Below, piece by piece: positions 26,252 to 32,789 of a stretch of 64,000 nucleotides of DNA. This stretch comes from an uncultured Lentisphaeria bacterium (lineage in GTDB: Bacteria; Verrucomicrobiota; Lentisphaeria; Oligosphaerales; Oligosphaeraceae), in the NCBI GenBank assembly GCA_934661755.1, contig CAKUJM010000008.1, forward strand, positions 1 to 64,000. The letters run 5' to 3'. The translations under genes were made by a program, and so were the position numbers. The notes under the pieces are model-generated. The model saw only the letters and a list, made by a program, of their open reading frames with translations, was not told where the DNA came from and did no database searches. Every line of letters starts with the position of its first letter. The first letter of the stretch is position 1.

Positions 26252-26278
26252 CCGGAAAACGTTGCAAGGTGTATTTCA
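26088..26278 (-). pseudogene. Truncated 3' fragment of the glycyl radical enzyme gene
   Basis: Positions 26088-26251 are identical to the last part of the intact gene at 29265 onward and encode its final 54 or so residues, including the glycyl radical loop RISGWSARF. The next bases (26252-26278, with ACACCTTGCAACG on the minus strand) resemble a site about 480 bp deeper in the same gene, near 29920, which suggests an internal deletion before the junction. No promoter or start is evident. The long open frame running upstream on this strand is only antisense to the methyltransferase. Confidence 0.8.
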
Positions 26279-26294
26279 CTCGATTCAGTGAAAT
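26273..26294. promoter_or_regulatory. Palindromic operator-like site before the methyltransferase
   Basis: ATTTCACT (26273-26280) and AGTGAAAT (26287-26294) form a perfect 8-bp inverted repeat with a 6-bp spacer, and a third AGTGAAAA half-site follows at 26299-26306. It lies about 100 bp upstream of the methyltransferase ATG in AT-rich DNA. It may bind a regulator, but no regulator gene lies in the island. Confidence 0.45.
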
Positions 26295-26390
26295 CGTAAG
26301 TGAAAAAATCCCAAAAAACAAGGAATGGACATGGCAAATTGCTGATTTGCAGTATATCTTAATCAGCAGACACTGCATAGGAAAAAGACG

Positions 26391-27551
26391 ATGCCGAGAA
26401 CAGGAAACAATAGCAAAAGCCTGACAAGGGCTGGCGTGGCCAAGAAGGATGATTTCTTCACGCAGCTGACGGATATAGAGGAAGAGGTCAAACACTATAG
26501 AGAACATTTCAAGAACGCCTCCGTTCTGTGCAATTGTGACGACCCCTCCGTCTCGAATTTCTACAAGTATTTCATGCTCAACTTTGAGTTTCTCGGACTG
26601 CGGAAACTGGTGGGAGTGTGCTACAAGAACAGCCGCTACGACATGTTCAGCGAGTTCCAGGACCGGTATTCCGTCTGTCTGGAATACAACGGGCGGGCGG
26701 CGGAGCAGCCGATAAAGACAACCATCCTGTCCGGAGACGGTGATTTCCGCTCCGAGGAGTGCAAGGAGCTGCTCAGACATGCGGACATCGTCGTAACGAA
26801 CCCGCCTTTTTCGCTTTTCAGGGAGTACATCGCGCAGTTGATTGAGTTCAACAAGAAGTTCCTCATCATCGGCAATGTGAACGCCGTGACCTACAAGGAG
26901 GTATTCCCCCTGTTCAAGAACAACCAGATTTGGTTCGGCGCATCCATCCATTCCGGCGACCGTGAATTCGAGGTTCCGAAGGACTACCCGCTTTACGCTT
27001 CGGGATGCCGCGTCGACGAGTCAACAGGGCGGAAATACATTCGCGTAAAGGGTGTGAGGTGGTTCACTAACCTGGATTACCCGCAGTTACACGAGGACTT
27101 GATTCTCTACAAGACATATTCGCCGGAGGAATATCCGCATTATGACAACTACGATGCCATTAATGTTGATAAGACAGCAGATATACCAATGGATTATGCA
27201 CCATGCTGGTTTACTTGCACCAAGGCTGCGAATTGCCAATGGGCACAGCACAAGGGGCGGAATGCAGAGATGAATGATTTGTGTGATGAGGAAGATGTGT
27301 ACAGAACAGAACAGAACAGAACAGAACAGAACAGAACAGAACAGAACAGAACAGAACAGAACAGAACAGAACAGAACATCGCGCGGCGTAGAAATGGCAT
27401 CATTGGAGTGCCAATCACCTTTATCGACAGATACAACCCCGACCAATTTGAAATCGTTGGCAACGAGTACACCCTTGCAATTGATAAGGGACGCGGCTAT
27501 GTCAACGGAAAGAGAATGTATTCACGAATCTTTATTGTCAGGAAAATGTAA
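26391..27551 (+). CDS. EcoRI-family adenine-specific DNA methyltransferase with a slippable 5-bp repeat
   Basis: A 386-residue N6-adenine methyltransferase resembling the EcoRI modification methylase family. CNCDDPSVSNFYKYF (48-62) is the AdoMet-side motif and VVTNPPFSLF (134-143) holds the NPPF catalytic motif. After DKTADIPMDY (260-269) comes an inserted stretch, then five RTEQN pentapeptides (305-329) encoded by a 5-bp repeat, then C-terminal module A (NGIIGVPITFIDRYNPDQFEIVG, from about 335). Changing the repeat number shifts the frame. One extra unit leads to module B and a 464-residue protein ending at 27780; one fewer stops at TAG 27389-27391 after 331 residues. GC content is visibly lower than in neighbours, suggesting transfer. 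A GGAAAAAG ribosome site precedes the start. Confidence 0.88.
   Translation: MPRTGNNSKSLTRAGVAKKDDFFTQLTDIEEEVKHYREHFKNASVLCNCDDPSVSNFYKYFMLNFEFLGLRKLVGVCYKNSRYDMFSEFQDRYSVCLEYNGRAAEQPIKTTILSGDGDFRSEECKELLRHADIVVTNPPFSLFREYIAQLIEFNKKFLIIGNVNAVTYKEVFPLFKNNQIWFGASIHSGDREFEVPKDYPLYASGCRVDESTGRKYIRVKGVRWFTNLDYPQLHEDLILYKTYSPEEYPHYDNYDAINVDKTADIPMDYAPCWFTCTKAANCQWAQHKGRNAEMNDLCDEEDVYRTEQNRTEQNRTEQNRTEQNRTEQNIARRRNGIIGVPITFIDRYNPDQFEIVGNEYTLAIDKGRGYVNGKRMYSRIFIVRKM
27301..27378 (+). repeat. Pentanucleotide simple sequence repeat (ACAGA)n in the methyltransferase gene
   Basis: Fifteen full units plus three bases of ACAGA. Because 5 and 3 are coprime, every reading frame yields the same pentapeptide series (Arg-Thr-Glu-Gln-Asn) and none contains a stop. 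Gain or loss of single units therefore only changes the frame downstream. Repeats of this length and type commonly slip during replication. Confidence 0.97.
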
Positions 27552-27780
27552 CGGTGTCATGGGAGTGCCAATCACTTTTCTTGATAGATTCAACCCCGAT
27601 CAATTTGAAATCGTGGGAATGGCAAAAAGAGGCGCTGGCGATCCAATGCTAAAGACGAAAGTCTACACAAGAGAAGATTATCCCAATTATAGCGATTTGA
27701 ATGCTACACCGACTTTGTTTGATGCCAATGGTGTATTGCATAATACATACCCCCGCATTTTGATTAGGAGAAAATACTGA
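27552..27780 (+). other. Alternative C-terminal module B of the methyltransferase (+1 frame)
   Basis: An open frame (codons in phase with 27379) runs from the repeat to the TGA at 27778-27780. After about 57 residues read out of frame through module A it encodes NGVMGVPITFLDRFNPDQFEIVG and ends YPRILIRRKY. This is homologous to module A (NGIIGVPITFIDRYNPDQFEIVG), and the DNA of the two is also clearly related. It has no start of its own and would be reached only when the repeat gains one unit or loses two. Its stop overlaps the nuclease start as TGATG. Confidence 0.8.
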
Positions 27781-28862
27781 TGGAAATCAAGTTGCATGAG
27801 TTCACTGTGGGCGGGGTCGCCAATGGCTACCAGAACAGCCTTGAGGAGGGTGTGACGGGGTATGGAGGAAAACTGAACATTCGTCCGAAGTACCAGCGGG
27901 AATTCGTCTATGACGCCGCCAAGCGCAATGCCGTCATAGAGACCATCAACAGCGGTTTCCCCCTCAATGTGATGTACTGGAGCAGAAATACGGACGGGAC
28001 GTTCGAGATGCTGGATGGCCAGCAGAGAACAATTTCCTTCTGTGAATACGTGGCTGGCAATTTCAGCGTGAACGAGGTATATTTCCATAGCCTTCCCGAT
28101 GACCTCCGCCAGAAGTTCCTCGGCTACAAATTGATGATATATGTCTGCGAGGGCGATGAGTCCGAAAAGCTGGAATGGTTCAAGACAATCAACATCGCCG
28201 GAGAGCCCTTGACGCCGCAGGAACTCAGGAACGCCATCTACACGGGTGAATGGCTGTCGGACGCCAAGCGCCATTTCAGCAAGTCCAACTGCGCGGCCTC
28301 ACTTTTGGGGAAGGACTATGTGACCGGCAACCCAATTCGCCAGGAACTGCTGGAGAAGACACTGGACTGGTTCACTGACGGGAAAATCAAGGAATACATG
28401 TCACTGCACCAGCATGACGGGAACGCTGACGAGCTATGGCAGTATTTCCAGGACGTGATAGCCTGGGTGAAGAAGATTTTCCCGAAATACTACCGGGAGA
28501 TGAAAGGGCTTTCCTGGGGATGCATGTACAACGACTACCACCAGAACAAATACAATTCAGCGGATTTGCAGAAGCGCATCGAGGAGCTGATGGCAGATGA
28601 CGACGTAACCAAGAAGTCCGGCATATTTGAATACCTGCTGTCTGGCAACGAAAGGCACTTGAGCATCCGGGCATTTCTGCAGGGAACAATCAGGTCAGTC
28701 TACGAGCAGCAGGGACATAAATGCAGGAAATGCGGCAAGGAATGCACGCTGGAGGAAATGGAGGCAGACCATATTACCCCATGGTCGCAGGGTGGCAGGA
28801 CTGTCCTCGAAAACTGCCAGATGCTCTGCAAAAACTGCAATCGAGCCAAGTCGGACAGGTGA
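27780..28862 (+). CDS. DUF262 (GmrSD-type) and HNH endonuclease fusion
   Basis: A 360-residue protein. The N-terminal DUF262 domain has YQREFVYDAAKRNAVIETI (38-56) and the diagnostic DGQQRT (79-84), a ParB/Srx-like nucleotide-dependent fold found in GmrSD-type restriction enzymes. The C-terminus is an HNH nuclease: CRKCGKEC, EADHITPWSQGG, then CKNCN. It would cut DNA as partner of the methyltransferase, or act on modified DNA. Its ATG overlaps the module B stop (TGATG), and AGGAG at 27766-27770 offers an independent ribosome site. Codon and base use match the methyltransferase, not the flanks. Confidence 0.88.
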   Translation: MEIKLHEFTVGGVANGYQNSLEEGVTGYGGKLNIRPKYQREFVYDAAKRNAVIETINSGFPLNVMYWSRNTDGTFEMLDGQQRTISFCEYVAGNFSVNEVYFHSLPDDLRQKFLGYKLMIYVCEGDESEKLEWFKTINIAGEPLTPQELRNAIYTGEWLSDAKRHFSKSNCAASLLGKDYVTGNPIRQELLEKTLDWFTDGKIKEYMSLHQHDGNADELWQYFQDVIAWVKKIFPKYYREMKGLSWGCMYNDYHQNKYNSADLQKRIEELMADDDVTKKSGIFEYLLSGNERHLSIRAFLQGTIRSVYEQQGHKCRKCGKECTLEEMEADHITPWSQGGRTVLENCQMLCKNCNRAKSDR

Positions 28863-28959
28863 CTTGATGCATTTGAGCCAATGCCGTCCATAACATGTTA
28901 GGCTGTCATGGGCAGCATCGTCAACTGTGAACCTACAGGCAAGTTATCCCTTTCGCAGC

Positions 28960-29187
28960 ATATGGAGATCTCACCAATGGTCAACCGGGTCGAGACCCAC
29001 GTGTTCAACCAACAGGCGGCATCACGCAAATACATGGACGAATTCGACTGCCGCATCATGTCGTGGGGACCGCTGACCGAGGGACGCAACGGGCTCTTCA
29101 CCAATCCCGTCCTGGCGGAGATCGGCCGGAAGCATGGCAAGCCCGCCGCCCAGATCGCACTGCGCTTCCTGCTGCAGGACGGCGTCA
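28960..29187 (+). pseudogene. Internal fragment of the aldo/keto reductase gene
   Basis: Repeats 25630-25857 with seven substitutions, all transitions. It begins in the middle of the reductase barrel (MEISPMVN) and stops at LLQDGV, with neither the start nor the C-terminal cofactor loop. The frame runs into low-complexity 10-bp repeats. It is the right-hand remnant of the target duplication. Nothing is seen in 28863-28959 apart from the junction. Confidence 0.9.
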
Positions 29188-29243
29188 CGGAGGAAAACGG
29201 CGGAAAACGGCGGAAAACGGCGGAAAACGGCGGAAAACGGAGG
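29188..29243. repeat. 10-bp tandem repeat, long copy
   Basis: One CGGAGGAAAA, four CGGCGGAAAA units (29198-29237), then CGGAGG. The left copy at 26041 has only two units. It is between the reductase fragment and the 3' end of the glycyl radical enzyme gene. Confidence 0.88.
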
Positions 29244-29264
29244 GGGCGTTTTTCTCCCCTCCCC

Positions 29265-31442
29265 TCATAATGCCTCCAGCGTCGTCCGGTTTATGATCAT
29301 GTCCTGCCATTCCTCGTTGAGCGAGGCAAAGCGTGCCGACCATCCGGAGATGCGGACCACCAGATTCGGAAAGCGGTCGGGCGCTTTTTTCGCCTCACGC
29401 AGCATTTCCGGATCAACGGCGTCGATCTGGAGGTACATCCCGCCTTTTTCCAGAAAAACCCGCAGCAGCCCTGCCAGGCATTCCGCCGCGCCAGGCGTCT
29501 TGTGAATCCCTGCTGCAAGTCGAAGGTCCAGCGGGCAGCCGTTCGGGGTGTCGGAGAAGTCCATCCTGCAGTAGGAGTTTAGGACTGCGGTGATCGTGCT
29601 TTTATCCGTCCCCGGAGTCGGGGCCAGGTTTGGCGCGAGGTATTCATGGGCGTGCTTTCCGAAGGCCGTCGCCAGGCGGTTCGCGGCAAAGGCGATCTCC
29701 CTGCCGAACGTACTGACTCCAATGGGGACCATGATGTATCCGACTCTGGATTTTCCGCCTGAAATCCTGGAGCAGTCATGAAGAACCTGCCGGAGGATCT
29801 CGTCAGCCTCGGGGTTGTCGTTGCCGTAGTACTTCAGGGAATTGGCGAAGCGCAGACGCAGCGCTTCGGCATCCTTCCAGTCGTTTTTCAGGATCTGGAC
29901 CAGTTCTGGAAGCGTTGCAAGGTGTCCTTCAAAGATATTTTTCCGGATTGCGTACAGGCTGTTCGCCACGTCCGGAAGGCCAGCCATGTGGATTGCGTTG
30001 AAGACCAATCGGGTTCCATGCAGCGTATAGGAGCATCCCGATTCCCGGCACGATGGCATCAGAAGGGAAAGCACAACATCGGCATGGCCGATAGGCGATG
30101 TCGGATAGTCTCCGGGGTGGTTCTTGCCGGGAAGACAGAGCCTTCCGATCCCCTCCAGCACATCTTCCGCCATGATTCGGACACGGTCAAGGAAACGCTG
30201 GTATAGTTCCTCAAATGAGCCGGCAACCGGATCGGCAAACAGCGCCTCCTGAAATGGGATCAGGTAATCCCGGGGGACGTATCCGAAGTGGGTTTGACCC
30301 GGCAGGATGATTTCCCAGCATCCGTCATTGGTGAAGGTGCGTGCATCCTCGGGCGTCATGCCCATGTCTTCCAGATTGCGGAGAATCCTGGGCTCGTTGT
30401 AGACGGAAACAATCCCGCCGCCGAGCATCTGGACTTCGGCAATCCTCCTTAACAGCCTTTCGGAGGTGCCGGAATTGAGGCGAATAGTCACCGGATAATC
30501 GCTGATATGCAATTCCTCGATTACATCCAGAACCAGGAAGGTCACCTCGTTCTCTATCTGTCTTCCGGCCTTGTCAATGCCGCCCAGAATGATGTTCTGG
30601 TAATTCTGGGCGTCTCCAGAACCAGGTTGGCGGTGGCTTTCACGGCGCAGGCCATAGCACCATTCGGTACCCTTGATCCAGAAATGGGCGATGAGCTCCC
30701 GGGCTTCGTCCATGGTTATGCATCCTTCTTCCAGGTCGCGGGCAAGATAGGGGCCGAGAATTTCGTCGAAACGTCCCAGACCGCTCCAGTTGCCGCATAG
30801 TCTTTGGAACTCAAAAAAACTCCAGAAGGACTGTATCGCCTCCGCGAAGCTCTCCGGCGGATTCTCCGGGACCTGCTCCAGCCGGGACAGGACGGCGTGA
30901 AGATTCGCCGCGTGTTCCGGGTATTTGGAGGACGCCAGCATCTCACGGTATGCATCCCGATGCCTTCCGGTCCAGATGCGCATCGCCTGGATTACATCCA
31001 GGAGGCCATTGAAGAAGTCCTGATGATGGGAATCGGCGTCATCCTGCATCCGGAGCCGAATTTCCGCCTCCAGTCCCCTGAGGCCTTTGCGCACTGCGTC
31101 GCCGAAGTCCGCCGTCGTATGGCTGATGCTTGATGTCTTCGGGAGAAATCCCGGGATTTCATGACAGACGGCCTGGATATTCGAGGCGCTGCCCGCAAGC
31201 CTTTCCTCCGGCAGGATGTCAATGCGGGATTTCTCCGCGGTCAGAATGGCGTTCCTGCCATGCCTGATCTCGGGTGGGCAGTTTTCATCAAGCCCAAGCT
31301 CCGCAATGCAGAATCCCTGGTCGGTGATTCTGCATTGGAACTTGCCGGACAGATACTCGCCGGCAAGGGAGCGGGTCGCTGCACTGAGCCGCGTTGCACC
31401 TGTCGCGTCTCCGGTCATCGGATTCAGAATGGTATTTGCCAT
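29265..31442 (-). CDS. Glycyl radical enzyme (PFL/dehydratase-like)
   Basis: A 725-residue glycyl radical enzyme of the pyruvate-formate-lyase superfamily. The active-site Cys lies in FTNDGCWEIILPG; a single Cys followed by x-Glu is the pattern of dehydratase or lyase members, whereas true PFL has two adjacent Cys. The radical Gly is about residue 700 in VVRISGWSARF, where Trp replaces the common Tyr. The substrate is not predictable. These enzymes need a radical-SAM activase, but none is encoded nearby. The 3' end is duplicated at 26088-26251. A TIM-barrel isomerase gene on the same strand ends 35 bp before its start, suggesting one transcript. Confidence 0.9.
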   Translation of the reverse strand: MANTILNPMTGDATGATRLSAATRSLAGEYLSGKFQCRITDQGFCIAELGLDENCPPEIRHGRNAILTAEKSRIDILPEERLAGSASNIQAVCHEIPGFLPKTSSISHTTADFGDAVRKGLRGLEAEIRLRMQDDADSHHQDFFNGLLDVIQAMRIWTGRHRDAYREMLASSKYPEHAANLHAVLSRLEQVPENPPESFAEAIQSFWSFFEFQRLCGNWSGLGRFDEILGPYLARDLEEGCITMDEARELIAHFWIKGTEWCYGLRRESHRQPGSGDAQNYQNIILGGIDKAGRQIENEVTFLVLDVIEELHISDYPVTIRLNSGTSERLLRRIAEVQMLGGGIVSVYNEPRILRNLEDMGMTPEDARTFTNDGCWEIILPGQTHFGYVPRDYLIPFQEALFADPVAGSFEELYQRFLDRVRIMAEDVLEGIGRLCLPGKNHPGDYPTSPIGHADVVLSLLMPSCRESGCSYTLHGTRLVFNAIHMAGLPDVANSLYAIRKNIFEGHLATLPELVQILKNDWKDAEALRLRFANSLKYYGNDNPEADEILRQVLHDCSRISGGKSRVGYIMVPIGVSTFGREIAFAANRLATAFGKHAHEYLAPNLAPTPGTDKSTITAVLNSYCRMDFSDTPNGCPLDLRLAAGIHKTPGAAECLAGLLRVFLEKGGMYLQIDAVDPEMLREAKKAPDRFPNLVVRISGWSARFASLNEEWQDMIINRTTLEAL

Positions 31443-31477
31443 GGCGCAGGTCTCCTTGTTTCCCGGGGGACTGTGGG

Positions 31478-32293
31478 CTATGACAGCGCCTTCAGGCTGC
31501 GCCGGAAGCCGTCCTCCACATCTTCGGGCAGCTCGTATTCAAGCAGCACCGGTCCGGTGAAGCCGCGGATCGCATCAAGCAGCGCCGGGTAGTCGAGACC
31601 GCCTTCTCCGCATGCCGCCGGCTTCCAGCCGCCGGGGACCTTGCGGAAATCCTTGAGGTGGATCACCGCCACATCCGCGGCGAAAATGCGGTAGAACGCA
31701 ATCGGGTCGGCCTGTCCCGCGGCGTCCAGGTTGGCGGGATCATAGAGCATCTTGCATCCCGTGTCCAGGATTGGCTGCCAGGTATTGGCACGGGTGGTGA
31801 TGCTGGCGACATGCATGATGGCGCCGCCCAGGTCATTGACTCCGCCGTGGGTCTCCACCGCCAGGGTGACATGGCGGCTGGCGGCGAAGGCCGCGCATTC
31901 CCGCAGCGAGTCGATCATGTGGGCGTGGACTGCGCCGTGCACCACGCTGTCGGAGCTGAAGCCGGCGAAGATGCGCAGAAATTGGCAGCCGCACTCCGCG
32001 GCGATGGCGATGGCGGCTTTGACCTTCTCCACCTGCGCGGGGTAGTCCGCTCCGGTGAAGTCGTTGCCGGTGCAGGCGCAGCAGATGCCGACGCCGGAGT
32101 CATCGGAGAGCCGCCGGACATGATCCGCTTCCCGCCGTCCCGCGCCGAGCTGCAGGAAGTCGCCATCGCCATTGGCAATCGAGATCTCCAGCTGCCGCAG
32201 GCCAAGGCGGCGGCACATTGCGAATTGCTCTTCGAGCGGCGTCTGCCGCAGTCCCCAGGCCGCGGCGCCGATTTGAAATCCGTATTTTGACAT
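31478..32293 (-). CDS. Sugar phosphate isomerase/epimerase-like TIM-barrel protein
   Basis: A 271-residue xylose-isomerase-like barrel (AP endonuclease 2 superfamily). Visible features are LRQLEISIANGDG, FLRIFAGFSSD, HVTLAVETHGGVNDLG with a metal-ligand Glu, ILDTGCKMLYDPANLD, VAVIHLKDFR and VLLEYELPEDVEDGF. Such proteins isomerise or epimerise sugars or related polyols using a divalent metal. The gene precedes the glycyl radical enzyme gene on the same strand, so the two may work in one catabolic route. Confidence 0.82.
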   Translation of the reverse strand: MSKYGFQIGAAAWGLRQTPLEEQFAMCRRLGLRQLEISIANGDGDFLQLGAGRREADHVRRLSDDSGVGICCACTGNDFTGADYPAQVEKVKAAIAIAAECGCQFLRIFAGFSSDSVVHGAVHAHMIDSLRECAAFAASRHVTLAVETHGGVNDLGGAIMHVASITTRANTWQPILDTGCKMLYDPANLDAAGQADPIAFYRIFAADVAVIHLKDFRKVPGGWKPAACGEGGLDYPALLDAIRGFTGPVLLEYELPEDVEDGFRRSLKALS

Positions 32294-32550
32294 TGCGGTA
32301 GATGATCCTTTTTTTGTGTGAAGTGTCGTGAAGAACCGTCTCCGGCAAATGTAATTGCCGCAGGCGTTTTTTCAAGCCGGCGCCGACAGTCGTGGCTGCC
32401 ATTCCGGCATCTGCCGACGCCCGCCTCCGTGGCCGGCGGCGGTTCAAAACTTCGTCTACGGGGTTTGCAGAATGGATATCATGCATTAGATTATACCCGG
32501 CGTCACGCCTTCGGCGGTGCCGCCTGGGCAGAAAGGCCTCCGGCATCCCA
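32294..32550. other. Intergenic region between divergent genes
   Basis: No gene is seen. It holds a small hairpin, CGGCAA ATGTAA TTGCCG, near 32344-32361, and AT-rich stretches (TTATACC near 32491, GATCCTTTTTTT near 32305) that could serve the divergent promoters. Confidence 0.4.
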
Positions 32551-32664
32551 CGCGGTCCGCAAAGCCGGTCATTTTGCGCCATGATATCGTCGATTTTCCG
32601 GTCACGCGCTTCCGATGCGTCCCCGGAAAAAAACTTGTCGCTGACGCAGATTTCACCGGCATGG
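32551..32664 (+). repeat. Interspersed leader element, copy R5 (upstream of the esterase gene)
   Basis: In the opposite window orientation to R1-R4. It reads GGTCCGCAAAGCCGGTC, TTTTGCGCCATGATATCGTC, GATTTTCCGGTCACGC, CGTCCCCGGAAAA, CTGACGCAGA and TTCACCGG. The landmarks match the reverse complement of R1 and R3 in order. It ends about 125 bp before the esterase ATG, so it has the same orientation relative to its gene as the other copies. The end stem is degenerate. Confidence 0.75.
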
Positions 32665-32789
32665 CGCCGGGGAGCTTTCCTGTCTGCCGCTTGCCTGTCC
32701 CCCTTGTTTTTTCGCCGTTCCCCATGCATGAGAGGCGGGCGGACGGCACGATTGAGATCGAAAAAGAGAGCTTAGGAGGACTTCATCTG

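Larger units (their letters stand above)
28960..29428. repeat. Right long direct repeat flanking the island
   Basis: Counterpart of 25630-26251, with 183 bp deleted inside it. Its right end (29428) runs into the intact glycyl radical enzyme gene, whereas the left copy breaks off after 26251. Confidence 0.93.

Noticed and set aside
26088..26951. A 287-codon minus-strand frame ending in the glycyl radical enzyme C-terminus
   Set aside because: Beyond the duplicated fragment it is antisense to the methyltransferase gene, with no ribosome site and no family resemblance.
27301..27378. Possible CRISPR or direct-repeat array
   Set aside because: The unit is 5 bp with no spacers, so it is a simple sequence repeat.
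27087..27472. Minus-strand frames with Phe-Cys-Ser-Val-Leu repeats
   Set aside because: They are the reverse reading of the 5-bp repeat, which is stop-free in all frames; no start signals or conserved sequence.
28908..29270. A complete small aldo/keto reductase-like gene
   Set aside because: It is an internal 228-bp fragment of the reductase running into 10-bp repeats, lacking the catalytic N-terminus.
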